Counted from the first letter of the stretch, positions 47,963-57,768 are shown. The stretch: 64,000 nucleotides of DNA from Rhodanobacter sp. (GCA_024711345.1 JANJTA010000007.1:1-64000), one strand, 5' to 3'. The notes: generated by a model not told the origin, from the letters alone. Numbers and translations are program-made.

Positions 47963-49068
47963 CGACTCCTCGCGCCCACGGCCAGCCCATGTCGCATGCC
48001 CGCCTGCAGGCGGGCATGTCCCTGATCGAGCTGATGATCGCCGTCGCCATCGGCCTGGCGCTGCTGGCCGGGCTCAGTTCGCTGTACGTGTCCACCAGCA
48101 AGGCGCGCACGGAGTTCAACAAGACTTCCGAACAGGTCGAGAACGGCCGCTTCGCCCTGCAGTCCATCACCCGCGACATCGAGATGGCTGGCTTCTACGG
48201 GCGCGCCAGCCAGCCGCTCACCACTTCCAGCTACGTCCTGTCCGACCCCTGCGCCGCAGCGCCGGCCTCGATGGGTTTCAGCACCACGCCGGCGCTCACC
48301 TTCCCGCTCCCGGTCTACGGGCCATCGCTGCCCCCCGCTCCGCCCTGCCTGGCGACCACGCTGCCGAACATGCGCACGGGCGCGGAAGTCCTGACCGTCA
48401 GCTACACCGCCGGCGACGTCACCGCCGCCCCCAGCGGCACCGACTACTACCTGCAGCGTTCCGGCTGCGAAACCGACCCTGTTTCGATGGTCTACAGCAA
48501 GACCGCCAGCGCCTTCACCCTGCACAACAAGGCAGCGGTTGCCGGCGGCGCCTGCAGCACCAGCACCACCGCCGAGCTGCGCAAGTACGTCCTGCGCAGC
48601 TACTACGTGGCCACCTGCGACGTATGCAGCGGCGCCGGCGCCGACACCACGCCGACGCTGAAGATGGCCGAGTTCGTGAACGGCGCGATCCAGGTCTCCT
48701 CGCTGGTCCCCGGCATCGAGGACGTGCACTACAGCTATGGCGTGGACCTCGACAACAACGGCTCGCCGGACTGCTACGTCGACAATCCATCCGACACCAG
48801 CGCCGTGCCGGCGGCCTGCGCCGCCGTCGTGACGGCCGCCAGTTATGCCTGGGCCGCGTCGGCCAGCGCCAACTGGGCCAATGTCACCGCCGTGCGCGTC
48901 AACCTGCTGGCGCGCAATCTCGAGCAGACCGCCAGCTGGACCGACACCCGCACCTACGACCTGGGCCGCGCCGCGGTGGACGGCCCCTACGGCGATCATT
49001 ACAAGCGGCACGTCTACGGCACCGTGGCGCGCGTCTGGAACACCGGCGGCGTGAGGGAGAACCAGTAA
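47959..49068 (+). CDS. pilW: Type IV pilus minor pilin PilW
   Basis: 369 residues; leader ending RLQAG, then MSLIELMIAVAIGLALLAGLSSLY. The large C-terminal beta-rich domain includes RFALQSITRDIEMAGFYG (typical of PilW) and an EF-hand-like calcium loop DLDNNGSPD near residue 260. ATGA overlap with pilV. The 121 upstream track residues are out-of-frame sequence in pilV. Confidence 0.9.
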   Translation: MTTPRAHGQPMSHARLQAGMSLIELMIAVAIGLALLAGLSSLYVSTSKARTEFNKTSEQVENGRFALQSITRDIEMAGFYGRASQPLTTSSYVLSDPCAAAPASMGFSTTPALTFPLPVYGPSLPPAPPCLATTLPNMRTGAEVLTVSYTAGDVTAAPSGTDYYLQRSGCETDPVSMVYSKTASAFTLHNKAAVAGGACSTSTTAELRKYVLRSYYVATCDVCSGAGADTTPTLKMAEFVNGAIQVSSLVPGIEDVHYSYGVDLDNNGSPDCYVDNPSDTSAVPAACAAVVTAASYAWAASASANWANVTAVRVNLLARNLEQTASWTDTRTYDLGRAAVDGPYGDHYKRHVYGTVARVWNTGGVRENQ

Positions 49069-49622
49069 TGAAGAGCTCTCCGTCCCGCGCCGCGCAGCGC
49101 GGCTTCACCCTGGTGATGACGCTGATCTTCCTGGTCATCTTCATGCTGTTCGCCATTTCCATGGTCAGCTCCAGCATGATCAACACGCGGGTCGCCGCCA
49201 ACCAGCAGTACCGGCTGGAAGCCGGCACGGTGGCGCAGCAAGGCATCGAACAGGTGATAAGCCAGCCGTTCATCCGCGTGCCGATCACCGCCGTCACCCC
49301 GGTGCCGGTCGACGTCAACGGCGACGGCACCGCCGATTTCACCGCGCAGGTCGCCCCGCCGGTGTGCCTCGACAGCAAGATCATCCCGAACGCATCCCTG
49401 CCGGTGGGCGACGTATGCAAGGTGCCGAACAATCCCAACGGCAACCTGACCCTGCCCGGCCCGGCTTCCTCGGTATCCCCGCCTCCGGCGGCGCCCTCGA
49501 TGTGCTCGGCGACGCAGTGGGACATCCAGTCCACCGTCACCGATCCAAGCAACACCGCCGTCGCGGTCACCGTGCACCAGGGCGCCTCCGTGCAGGTGCC
49601 GATCGGCACGCCCTGCCCTTAA
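49068..49622 (+). CDS. pilX: Type IV pilus assembly protein PilX
   Basis: 184 residues with leader MKSSPSRAAQRG and helix FTLVMTLIFLVIFMLFAISMV, lacking Glu5 as PilX proteins usually do. PilX_N motif INTRVAANQQYRLEA. An EF-hand-like DVNGDGTAD loop occupies residues 82-90. Shares one base with the pilW stop (TAATG). Confidence 0.88.
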   Translation: MKSSPSRAAQRGFTLVMTLIFLVIFMLFAISMVSSSMINTRVAANQQYRLEAGTVAQQGIEQVISQPFIRVPITAVTPVPVDVNGDGTADFTAQVAPPVCLDSKIIPNASLPVGDVCKVPNNPNGNLTLPGPASSVSPPPAAPSMCSATQWDIQSTVTDPSNTAVAVTVHQGASVQVPIGTPCP

Positions 49623-49652
49623 CCTCGCATCCGTCCCCGCGGAGTAGCCGCC

Positions 49653-52600
49653 ATGTCACACCCACGCCCCCTTCTGAACCGCCGGCTGCGCATCCTGGTC
49701 CTGATCGCCGCGGCCCTGGCGCTGCCGGGCATGGCCAGCGGCGAGGACATCGACCTGTACACCGGTACGCCGATCAATGGCGGCCAACCGAATGTGCTGC
49801 TGATCATGGACAACGCGGCGAACGGCAACTCGGCCGTCACTGTCGCCCCCGGCAGCAGCTGCCCCCCGTGGATGGCCACCAACCCCACCAAGGCGCATGA
49901 CTTCGAGGCGTGCGCGCTCTACAACATGGTCGGCTCCATCGGGGCGCCGACCAGCGCGTTGAACGGCCAGGTCAACATGGGCCTGATGATGTTCAACCCG
50001 GCCGACGGCGGGTTGTTCTTCTATCCGAACCCCTCGCCGACGCCACCCGGCCCCCTGCCGCTGCTGGACACCACCGGTTCCACCGCGTTCCAGAGCGCAA
50101 TCGCCGGGACGCCTGGCGGCGGAACCGGCCCAGGCACGGCGGCCACCAGCACCAACTCGAACAATCTCGACGAGTCGATGGAGGAGGCCTGGGCTTTCTT
50201 CACCGGCACCACCGGCCTGTCCGGGACCAGGTACACCAATCCGATCAGCAACAACTGCCAGAAGAACTTCATCATCTACCTGGCCAACGTGAGTGGCAGC
50301 AACGCCCCCAAGACCGCCAACAGCGTCTCCTTGGCGCAATCGACCCTGGCCACCGCCATGGGTGTGCCCGCCAGCTCCAAACCCTGGTCGCCGTCGATAA
50401 TCCCGCTGAACCCCTCGGGCTACCAGCAGAACTGGGGCGACGAGTGGGCGAAGTTCATGTACCAGGCCGACCTGTCGGGTATCCCCGCCTCGGTCGCGCA
50501 CACCCCGCAAAACATCATCACCTACACCATTGCCGTGTCGAACGGCTGCGAGGCCACCCAGCAGAAGTGCGCCGATCACATCAACCTGATCAAGAGCATG
50601 GCTTCGAACGGCGGCGGCAAGTACTTCTACGTCGCGGCAGGCGATGTGAGCGGTCTGGTCAAGGCGCTGACCACGATCCTGACCGAAGTGCAGGCCACCA
50701 ACAGCGTGTTCGCCTCGGTGAGCCTGCCGGTCAGCGTGAACGCCCAGGGTACGTCGCTCAACCAGGTCTACGTCGGCATGTTCCGCCCGGATGCCACTGC
50801 TGCGCCGCGCTGGGCAGGCAACCTCAAGCAATACCAGATCGGCTACGACTCCAGCGGCAACGTGGTGCTGGACGACTCGCTGGGCAACCCGGCGATCAGC
50901 AATGCCGGCACCGGCTTCATCTCGCCCAGCGCGCTCAGCTTCTGGACCGCGGACCACCAGGCCGGCACCCCGCGCGACGGCCCGTTCACCGTCACTGCCA
51001 GCGGCTACACCAGCACCATCGTCGCCAACTGGCCGACCAATGGTTTCTGGATCAATCGCGCCGCCGGCGCGGGCGGCGCCTTCGAGGCCCCCGACGGCGA
51101 GGTCGTCGACAAGGGCGGCGTCGCCGAAATGATCCGCGCGGACTATCTCACCGACCAGTCGACGCGGGTGATCTACACCTGCACCAGCGTGGGCGGCTGC
51201 CCCACGACCGGCACCCTGCCCAAGTTTGATGCCACCACTCTGGGCAGCAACGCCGCCTTCGGCACCAGCTCGACCACCACACCCACCACCGCCAACTTGA
51301 TCAACTGGGTCCGCGGCACCGACAACAACACCGGCACCGGCGCCGAGAGCCCGGCAGGGCCCGGCTCGCCGGTCACCATCCGGCCCTCCATCCACGGCGA
51401 CGTGCTGCATTCGCGGCCGGCGGTGGTCAATTACGGCGGTTCCATCGGCATCGTGGCGTTCTACGGCTCCAACGACGGCTTCCTCCATGCGGTCAATGGC
51501 AACAAGGACGCCACCGCTCCCGGGGTCATCACGATGGCCAGCGGACGCGTGGTGCGCCCCGGTGGCGAGCTGTGGTCGTTCATCGCCCCGGACTTCTTCA
51601 GCAGGTTCCTTCGCCTGTACAACAACAGCCCGCTGCTGACGCTGGGTGCCGCCAGCAGCGGCAAACCCTACTTCTTCGACGGCACCACCACGGTCTACCA
51701 GGACCTGCGCGACGCCAGCAACCCGAAGACTTACATCTACGTCACGGCGCGCCGCGGTGGCCGGCTGATCTATGCATTCGACGTCAGCGACCCGACCAAG
51801 CCGCCGGTGTTCCTGTGGAGCAAGACCAACGCCGACATCCCCGAATTGGGCCAGACCTGGTCGCAGCCGAAGCTGGCCCTGGTCAAGGGTCACACCGACC
51901 TCAGCGGCAACCCCATCCCGGTGCTCATCATGGGCGGCGGCTATGACCCCGCCGAGGACGTCGATCCGGTGGCCACCGCCGACAGCATGGGCCGCGCGAT
52001 CGTGGTGCTGGATGCCTACAACGGCAACACGGTGTGGACCGCCTGTGCCTCCGGCTGCACGGCCACGGTTTCCGGCATGACCTATGCGATCCCGTCCGAC
52101 GTCACCCTGCTCGACCGCAACGGCGACGGCTACACCGACCGCCTCTATACCGGCGACCTCGGCGGCAACATCTGGCGCGTCGACGTCGACGACACGTCCC
52201 CCGCCAACTGGCAGGTGACCAGGCTTGCCAGCCTGCGCACGGCTGGCACCGGCAGCGGCACCGCCTGCGCCAGCAACCCCACTGGCACCCGCAAGTTCTT
52301 CTACCCCCCGGACGTCACGCCGACCCCCAGCTTCGACGCCGTAGTGGCCGCCAGCGGCGATCGCGAGCATCCGCTGATGTCGAATGCGTCCTCCTGCGTG
52401 GTCAACCGCTTCTACATGCTGAAGGACACCAACACCGGCACCAGCGTGGACGGCAGCTGGACCACGATCACCGAATCCATGCTCACCGACGAAACCGGGG
52501 CCGCCTCCGGAGCGACCGCGCCCTACGCCTCCACCAGCACCACCTCGGGCTTCTACGTCACCCTGACCCATGCCGGCGAGAAGGCGGTGAACGCGCCGCT

Positions 52601-52964
52601 GACGGTGGCCGGATACACCTACTTCGGCACCAACACGCCGGCCGATCCGGCGCTCAACCCCAACATGTGCTACCCGAACCTGGGTATCGCACGCGGTTAC
52701 TCGATCAACTTCCTGACCGGGCAGGGCCAGAACAGCAATGGCTACATCGTCTTCGACGGTGGCGGCCTGCCGCCCTCGCCGGTATTCGGTCTGGTCGAAG
52801 TCAACCCCGGCAGCGGCGTATACACCCCGGTACTCATCGGCGGCGGCAACCAGACCGGCACCGGCGGCGGCAACAACAGCTCGGCGCTGGGCGCGCAGAA
52901 GGTAACGCCGCCCAACACGGGCAAGCGCAAGCGCACGTACTGGTTCACCGAAGGTCTGAAATAA
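49653..52964 (+). CDS. pilY1: Type IV pilus tip adhesin/biogenesis factor PilY1
   Basis: 1103 residues with signal peptide (LRILVLIAAALALPGMASG). The N-terminal third occupies the von Willebrand A position, starting NVLLIMDNAANGNS. The PilY1 C-terminal beta-propeller domain spans ~residues 560-1000 (HGDVLHSRPAVVNYG, FYGSNDGFLHAVNG, FDVSDPTKPPVFLWS, YTGDLGGNIWRVD). A calcium loop DRNGDGYTD lies at ~821-829, as in Pseudomonas PilY1. The canonical MIDAS DxSxS is not present in the VWA region. Last gene of the operon, 30 bases after pilX. Confidence 0.93.
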   Translation: MSHPRPLLNRRLRILVLIAAALALPGMASGEDIDLYTGTPINGGQPNVLLIMDNAANGNSAVTVAPGSSCPPWMATNPTKAHDFEACALYNMVGSIGAPTSALNGQVNMGLMMFNPADGGLFFYPNPSPTPPGPLPLLDTTGSTAFQSAIAGTPGGGTGPGTAATSTNSNNLDESMEEAWAFFTGTTGLSGTRYTNPISNNCQKNFIIYLANVSGSNAPKTANSVSLAQSTLATAMGVPASSKPWSPSIIPLNPSGYQQNWGDEWAKFMYQADLSGIPASVAHTPQNIITYTIAVSNGCEATQQKCADHINLIKSMASNGGGKYFYVAAGDVSGLVKALTTILTEVQATNSVFASVSLPVSVNAQGTSLNQVYVGMFRPDATAAPRWAGNLKQYQIGYDSSGNVVLDDSLGNPAISNAGTGFISPSALSFWTADHQAGTPRDGPFTVTASGYTSTIVANWPTNGFWINRAAGAGGAFEAPDGEVVDKGGVAEMIRADYLTDQSTRVIYTCTSVGGCPTTGTLPKFDATTLGSNAAFGTSSTTTPTTANLINWVRGTDNNTGTGAESPAGPGSPVTIRPSIHGDVLHSRPAVVNYGGSIGIVAFYGSNDGFLHAVNGNKDATAPGVITMASGRVVRPGGELWSFIAPDFFSRFLRLYNNSPLLTLGAASSGKPYFFDGTTTVYQDLRDASNPKTYIYVTARRGGRLIYAFDVSDPTKPPVFLWSKTNADIPELGQTWSQPKLALVKGHTDLSGNPIPVLIMGGGYDPAEDVDPVATADSMGRAIVVLDAYNGNTVWTACASGCTATVSGMTYAIPSDVTLLDRNGDGYTDRLYTGDLGGNIWRVDVDDTSPANWQVTRLASLRTAGTGSGTACASNPTGTRKFFYPPDVTPTPSFDAVVAASGDREHPLMSNASSCVVNRFYMLKDTNTGTSVDGSWTTITESMLTDETGAASGATAPYASTSTTSGFYVTLTHAGEKAVNAPLTVAGYTYFGTNTPADPALNPNMCYPNLGIARGYSINFLTGQGQNSNGYIVFDGGGLPPSPVFGLVEVNPGSGVYTPVLIGGGNQTGTGGGNNSSALGAQKVTPPNTGKRKRTYWFTEGLK

Positions 52965-52969
52965 GCTCC

Positions 52970-52997
52970 GCGGGCGCGGCCGCCAAGCCGCGCCCGC
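52970..52997 (+). terminator. Stem-loop after pilY1
   Basis: GCGGGCGCGGC / GCCGCGCCCGC perfect 11-bp stem with a six-base loop, five bases after the pilY1 stop. There is no T tract, so Rho-dependent termination or 3'-end protection is equally likely. 52998-53126 holds nothing else recognisable. Confidence 0.6.
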
Positions 52998-53126
52998 GCC
53001 ACGGCACGATCGGATTTGCCCGGGCTGGACGGACGACAACCGGTCTACCGGGCTCACCGACAAGCGCCTGCTGATCGTGCACGACGATCCAGGTATCGGA
53101 AGCCAGCCGCGGTCGCTGTCGCAGGA

Positions 53127-53156
53127 ATAAAAAGAGAGCGTCCGTCCGGACGCTCT
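53127..53156 (-). terminator. Intrinsic terminator of tRNA-Lys
   Basis: Minus strand AGAGCGTCCG / CGGACGCTCT stem followed by CTTTTTATT, starting seven bases after the tRNA 3' end. Confidence 0.85.
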
Positions 53157-53162
53157 GGAAAC

Positions 53163-53238
53163 TGGTGGGTCGTCCGGGACTCGAACCCGGGACCAATAGA
53201 TTAAAAGTCTACTGCTCTACCAACTGAGCTAACGACCC
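53163..53238 (-). tRNA. tRNA-Lys (anticodon TTT)
   Basis: 76 bases including encoded CCA. Acceptor GGGTCGT/ACGACCC, D-arm GCTC-AGTTGGTA-GAGC, anticodon loop CTTTTAA, T-arm CCGGG-TTCGAGT-CCCGG. Lies downstream of the que genes on the same strand, the same neighbourhood as in many gammaproteobacteria. Confidence 0.97.
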
Positions 53239-53310
53239 ATCACTGCAAAACTCAAGCGGTCGATTTTACGGGCTGGGTGACGGCCGTACAAGCAAACCCC
53301 CCGACCCGCT

Positions 53311-53997
53311 TCAGGCGTAGCGGGTGGGATCGACCAGGCCCGCATCGCGGAAGCCCTGTGCGCGCAGTCGACAGGCATCGCAATGGCCACAGGCACGGCC
53401 TTCCTGGTCGGCCTGGTAGCAGCTGACCGTGGCCGAGAAATCCACGCCGAGGCGCCGGCCTTCGCGCGCGATGTCGGCCTTGCTCAGGTGCATCAGCGGC
53501 GCATGGATGCGAATGCCGGCGCCCTCCACGCCAGCCTTGGTGGCGACATTCGCCAGTTGCTCGAACGCCGCGACGAAGGCAGGACGGCAGTCCGGATAGC
53601 CGGAGTAGTCGACCGCGTTGACGCCGCACCAGATGTCGCTTGAGCCGAGCACCTCGGCCCAGCCCAGCGCGATCGACAGCATGATGGTGTTGCGCGCCGG
53701 CACGTAGGTCACCGGGATCGCGCTGCTGTCGGCCGCATCCAGCGGCACGTCGATGTCGGCGGTGAGCGCGGAACCGCCGATGCTGCGCAGGTCGATGCCG
53801 ACCGTCTTGTGCTCGACCGAGCCGAGCATCCGCGCCACGCGGCCGGAGGCGGCCAGCTCGGAGCTGTGGCGCTGGCCGTAAGCCACGCTGAGCGCATGCA
53901 CCTGGTAGCCCTGCTCGCGCGCGATGGCGACGGTAACGGCCGAATCCATGCCGCCGGAGACGAGCACGACGGCCTTGCGGAGTTGCGTTTCGGACAT
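53311..53997 (-). CDS. queC: 7-cyano-7-deazaguanine synthase
   Basis: Converts carboxy-deazaguanine to preQ0 in queuosine synthesis with ATP and ammonia. N-terminal PP-loop [11 protein letters not shown], and the C-terminal zinc cluster SCYQ...[11 protein letters not shown] with four cysteines. 228 residues from ATG 53997; the 21-residue longer track start is not supported. Confidence 0.95.
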   Translation of the reverse strand: MSETQLRKAVVLVSGGMDSAVTVAIAREQGYQVHALSVAYGQRHSSELAASGRVARMLGSVEHKTVGIDLRSIGGSALTADIDVPLDAADSSAIPVTYVPARNTIMLSIALGWAEVLGSSDIWCGVNAVDYSGYPDCRPAFVAAFEQLANVATKAGVEGAGIRIHAPLMHLSKADIAREGRRLGVDFSATVSCYQADQEGRACGHCDACRLRAQGFRDAGLVDPTRYA

Positions 53998-54110
53998 GGG
54001 TTCATCCACTGGGATACGGCCGATCGCCGGCCGGAAAGCGCACGCGGCGACACAGGCCACGGCGCGTGAAACAGGAGCAGGTGGAGGCGTGCCGCGCGCT
54101 CACCCCTCGC

Positions 54111-54803
54111 CTATTTTCCTCGCGCATCGTTCCACAGCAGCTTGTGCAGCTGCAGCTGGAAGCGCACGGGCAACTTGTCGGCAATGATCCATTCGGCCAG
54201 CTCGCGCGGCTCGACCTTGCCCCATACCGGCGAGAACAGCACCATGCAGCGGTCCGCCAGCGCATGTTCGGCCAGCATCGCGCACGCCCACTCGTAGTCC
54301 GCGCGACTGGCGACGACGATCTTGACCTGGTCGTGCGGCAGCAGGTGATCGAGATTCGACCACAGGTTGCGCGCGCTCTCGCCCGAGCCCGGCGCCTTCA
54401 GATCCATCACCTTGTGCACGCGCGGGTCGACTGCGGAAACGTCCAGCGCGCCGGAGGTCTCCAGCGAGACCTCGTAACCGGCATCGCACAGCTTGCGCAG
54501 CAGGATCAGGCAGCGCTTCTGTGCCAGCGGCTCGCCGCCGGTCACGCAGACGTGCTTCGCGCCATGCGTGGCGACCTCGGCGAGGATGTCGTCGATCGCG
54601 CGCCAGCCGCCGCCATGGAACGCATATTCGGTGTCGCACCAGACGCAGCGCAACGGGCAACCGGTGAGGCGTACGAACACGCTGCGCCAGCCGGCTGCAT
54701 CGGCTTCGCCCTGGATCGAGTGGAAGATCTCGGTGATGCGCAGGCGCTCGGCGACCGCCGCGGCAGGCGCGCCGGACGCCTCGCGCGCGTCATGGCCGCT
54801 CAT
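54111..54803 (-). CDS. queE: 7-carboxy-7-deazaguanine synthase (radical SAM)
   Basis: Produces the 7-deazaguanine ring from CPH4. Radical SAM cysteines C-x3-C-x2-C in TGCPLRCVWCDTEYAF, with HSIQGEADAAG before and VTGGEPLAQK after. 230 residues. The 113-base gap to queC shows no feature. Follows cpoB by 12 bases, so it is probably part of the tol-pal transcript. Confidence 0.95.
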   Translation of the reverse strand: MSGHDAREASGAPAAAVAERLRITEIFHSIQGEADAAGWRSVFVRLTGCPLRCVWCDTEYAFHGGGWRAIDDILAEVATHGAKHVCVTGGEPLAQKRCLILLRKLCDAGYEVSLETSGALDVSAVDPRVHKVMDLKAPGSGESARNLWSNLDHLLPHDQVKIVVASRADYEWACAMLAEHALADRCMVLFSPVWGKVEPRELAEWIIADKLPVRFQLQLHKLLWNDARGK

Positions 54804-54815
54804 AGCACTACCCGC

Positions 54816-55679
54816 TCAGTTGCCCGACTGCAGTTGCAGGCGCTGCAGGCGTTCCTGGGCCAAGCTGGCCGCCTTGGTGCCCGGGTACTTGCTGGCGACC
54901 TGGGCCAGCGTGGCCTTCGCCGCCGCGGTCTGCTTGAGTTCCAGCTGGCTGTAGCCGACCTTGAGCAGCGCGTCCGGCGCCTTGTCGCTCTGCGGAAACT
55001 GGCTGAGCAATTGCTGAAACGATTCCAGCGCGACGGGATAGTTGGTGGTGGCGTAGTACGACTCGCCGAGCCAGTACCAGGCATTCGGCGCCAGCGCATG
55101 GTTCGGATACTGCTGGATGAAGCCGCGGAACTCGCGCGAGGCTTCCACGTAATTGCCTGCGCGGATCGCCTTGAAGGCCACGTCGTAGGCAGCCTGCGCC
55201 GCAGCCGGATCGCCGGCGGCGGTACCCGTGTTGTCGACCTTCGCGGCGGACTGGGCCGCCGTGGAGTTGCCGGCGGCAGCGGTCTTCGCCGCCGCAGCCT
55301 GGCCGCCGGCCTGCGCCTGCGGGTTGTTGCCCGCCGCCGCGGCAGCGCCCGCCGCGCCGCCCTCGAGCCGCCCGAGGCGCGCGTCGAGATCGGTGTACTG
55401 GGCCTTGTTCTTGTCGTCGAGCGTCTGCAACTGGTGCTGCAGCTCCTCGACCTGCCCTTGCAACTGCTGCAACTGTGCCTGCAACTGCTGCATCTGGTTG
55501 ACCAACCCGGTGCCGGACTGGTCCTTGTTCTGTGCCTGCTGTTCCAGCCGCGCGACGCGATCGGCGAGACTCAACCGCGAATCCTGCGCGAAGGCCGGGA
55601 ACGCGAACAGCATGGCGGACGCGAGTGCGCCCGCCATGCTGAACCTGGCTGCAAAGCTGTTAGCCAGTCGCTCCATCAT
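54816..55679 (-). CDS. cpoB: Cell division coordinator CpoB (YbgF)
   Basis: Periplasmic TolA partner linking outer-membrane constriction with PBP1B activity. Signal peptide, then a coiled-coil trimerisation region (LADRVARLEQQAQNK...LQQLQGQVEELQHQLQTLDD), an Ala/Gln-rich linker and C-terminal TPR repeats (AYDVAFKAIRAGNYVEASREF; NAWYWLGESYYATTNYPVAL). 287 residues from ATG 55679, which overlaps the pal stop (TAATG). Confidence 0.93.
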   Translation of the reverse strand: MMERLANSFAARFSMAGALASAMLFAFPAFAQDSRLSLADRVARLEQQAQNKDQSGTGLVNQMQQLQAQLQQLQGQVEELQHQLQTLDDKNKAQYTDLDARLGRLEGGAAGAAAAAGNNPQAQAGGQAAAAKTAAAGNSTAAQSAAKVDNTGTAAGDPAAAQAAYDVAFKAIRAGNYVEASREFRGFIQQYPNHALAPNAWYWLGESYYATTNYPVALESFQQLLSQFPQSDKAPDALLKVGYSQLELKQTAAAKATLAQVASKYPGTKAASLAQERLQRLQLQSGN

Positions 55680-56185
55680 TACTGCGCCGTGTAGACGATC
55701 TCGACGCGGCGGTTCTTGCTCCAGCAATCCTCGTTGTGCTCACGGCACACCGGCTTTTCCTTGCCGTAGCTGATCACTTCCAGCTGGCTGGCCGAGCCAC
55801 CGTTGGCCTGCAGCGCGTCGGAGACGGCATTGCCGCGACGCTCGCCGAGGCCGAGGTTGTACTCGCGCGAACCGCGCTCGTCGGCATTGCCTTCGAGACG
55901 GATGTGCGAGGTCGGGCGATCCTGCAGGTACTTGGCGTGGCACGCCATGATCTGCTGGAACTCCGGCTTGATCTCGGTCTTGTCGAAGTCGAAGTACACG
56001 ACGCGCTGACGCAGGCAGGCATCGGTATCGAGGTCGGCAGGGGTGTACTTGCCGTCGGAGACGGGAGCCTGGGCCGGAGCAGCCTGCTCCGGGGCGGGCT
56101 GGGGCTTGACTTCCTGCTTCTTGGAGCAAGCGGCCGCGCCCACGCAGAGCAGGGCGACCAGGGCGACGCGAACGGTCTTATTCAT
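55679..56185 (-). CDS. pal: Peptidoglycan-associated outer-membrane lipoprotein Pal
   Basis: 168 residues with a lipoprotein signal (VALVALLCVGAAACSKK), a short Pro/Ala linker and an OmpA-like peptidoglycan-binding domain (VVYFDFDKTEIKPEFQQIMACHAKYL; LEGNADERGSREYNLGLGERRGNAV). Additional cysteines occur (DACLRQ, MACHAK, VCREHNEDCW). The 248-base gap from tolB is long for this operon and may hold a separate promoter; its only AT-rich patch is around 56265-56280. Confidence 0.95.
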   Translation of the reverse strand: MNKTVRVALVALLCVGAAACSKKQEVKPQPAPEQAAPAQAPVSDGKYTPADLDTDACLRQRVVYFDFDKTEIKPEFQQIMACHAKYLQDRPTSHIRLEGNADERGSREYNLGLGERRGNAVSDALQANGGSASQLEVISYGKEKPVCREHNEDCWSKNRRVEIVYTAQ

Positions 56186-56433
56186 GGTGACGTTCCTTAC
56201 GGGTTGAGTTCCGACAAACGATGACGACTGGATTACGGGACAGCTGACGCCGGTTGTCCGGCTGTTATTTTGACACTTGAAAGGTCGACTGTGCATGGCT
56301 CTGCACGGTCGCCCTGACTGGCTCCTGGCGCGGCGAAGCGCCATGGCCGGAAACCGAAACGCGCCTCGCGGCGCCGTTCGGGCCCACTCCCTGGGCATCA
56401 GGCTGCCGCACTCGCGCGCGGCCACCTGGAAAA

Positions 56434-57768
56434 TCAACGTTGCCGATAGGGCCCCCAGGCAGGCTCGCGCACGTCGCCATCGGAAAGCACGAGGCGCTGG
56501 CGAACCAGACCGTCAGCCGATACGGCATACAACACGCCGCGACGTCCTTCGGTAGCGGCGTAAAGCAGCATGCTGGCATTCGGAGCAAAACTCGGGGACT
56601 CGTCGATCGGGCCCGGCGAGAGGAAACGCACCTGGTCGCCCAGGCTGCGGTCCATGATGGCAATACGATACACGTTCCCGTTGCCCTGCACCATGGCGAT
56701 CTGCTTGCCGTCGTAGCTCACGTCGGCATTCAGATTGCTCTGGCCCTGGAAGCTGATTCGCTGCGGCGTACCGCCACTGGCCGACACCTGGTAGATCTGC
56801 GGCCGGCCGGAACGGTCGGAGGTGAAATAGATGCTCTGGCCATCGGGCGCCCAGACCGGCTCGGTGTCGATCGACAGGCTGTTGGTCAGGCGCGTTTCGC
56901 GCCGGCTGGCCAGATCCAGCACGAACAACTCCAGGTTGCCGACATAGGACAACGCCACCGCCAGCTTGCTGCCGTCGGGGGACCACGCCGGCGCACCGTT
57001 GATGCCCCGCGGATGGGATTCCACCAGCTGACGCGAACCGGTGGTGATGTCCTGCACGTAGATCGACGAATTGCCGCTCTCGAACGAGACGTAGGCAAGC
57101 TTGCGCCCGTCGGGCGACCACGCCGGCGTCAGCAGCGACTCCCTCGAGCGCGCCACCACCTGCGGGTTGTAGCCGTCCGAGTCGGCCACGATCAGCGAAT
57201 AGGTGGTGTGGTTGCCCAGGCCCACCGCGGTGATGTAGGCGATGCGGGTCCAGAACGCGCCGCGCACGCCGGTGATCTTCTGGTAGATGATGTCCGCGAT
57301 CTGGTGCGCCACGCCACGCAGGTCGCCTACCGGGGCCGGCGGCATCTGCTGGTGCAACAGGCTCTGCTGCTTGTTGACGTCCCACAGCTCGTATTCGACC
57401 TGGACCATGCCGTTGCCGACGTCGGCGACGTTGCCGACCACGATGTAGTCCTGCTTGAGCAACCGCCAGGTGGCGAACTTGATGTCCGAGCCCTTGGACG
57501 GAAACTCCACGATGTCGCTCTTGGCCAGCGAGCGGAATTTGCCGGAGCGGTTGAAGTCGTTGCGCATCACGTCGGCCACGTCGGTCGACAGCGGCGCGCC
57601 GCCGGCCTGGGCGAACGGCACCACCACGATCGGGGTGGCGGTCTTGACGCCGCCGACGATGTCGACATTCAGCGACTGGGCCGCGGCCGGGCCGGCGACG
57701 AACAACGCCACCACGGCCAGCAGGAGGGCGGCGAAGCTGGGGCTGGATTTGCGCATGGACTTGATCAT
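56434..57768 (-). CDS. tolB: Tol-Pal system translocation protein TolB
   Basis: 444-residue periplasmic protein with a signal peptide (AALLLAVVALFVAGPAAAQ), N-terminal TolB_N domain and a six-bladed WD40-like propeller (repeats such as TPAWSPDGRKLAYVSFE and APAWSPDGSKLAVAL). Binds Pal and TolA. Starts in an ATGA overlap with tolA. Confidence 0.96.
   Translation of the reverse strand: MIKSMRKSSPSFAALLLAVVALFVAGPAAAQSLNVDIVGGVKTATPIVVVPFAQAGGAPLSTDVADVMRNDFNRSGKFRSLAKSDIVEFPSKGSDIKFATWRLLKQDYIVVGNVADVGNGMVQVEYELWDVNKQQSLLHQQMPPAPVGDLRGVAHQIADIIYQKITGVRGAFWTRIAYITAVGLGNHTTYSLIVADSDGYNPQVVARSRESLLTPAWSPDGRKLAYVSFESGNSSIYVQDITTGSRQLVESHPRGINGAPAWSPDGSKLAVALSYVGNLELFVLDLASRRETRLTNSLSIDTEPVWAPDGQSIYFTSDRSGRPQIYQVSASGGTPQRISFQGQSNLNADVSYDGKQIAMVQGNGNVYRIAIMDRSLGDQVRFLSPGPIDESPSFAPNASMLLYAATEGRRGVLYAVSADGLVRQRLVLSDGDVREPAWGPYRQR

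Noticed and set aside
49656-53063. 1135-residue minus-strand ORF opposite pilY1
   Set aside because: Antisense shadow; Gly/Ala/Val/Arg repeats without any recognisable motif, while the plus strand encodes a clear PilY1.
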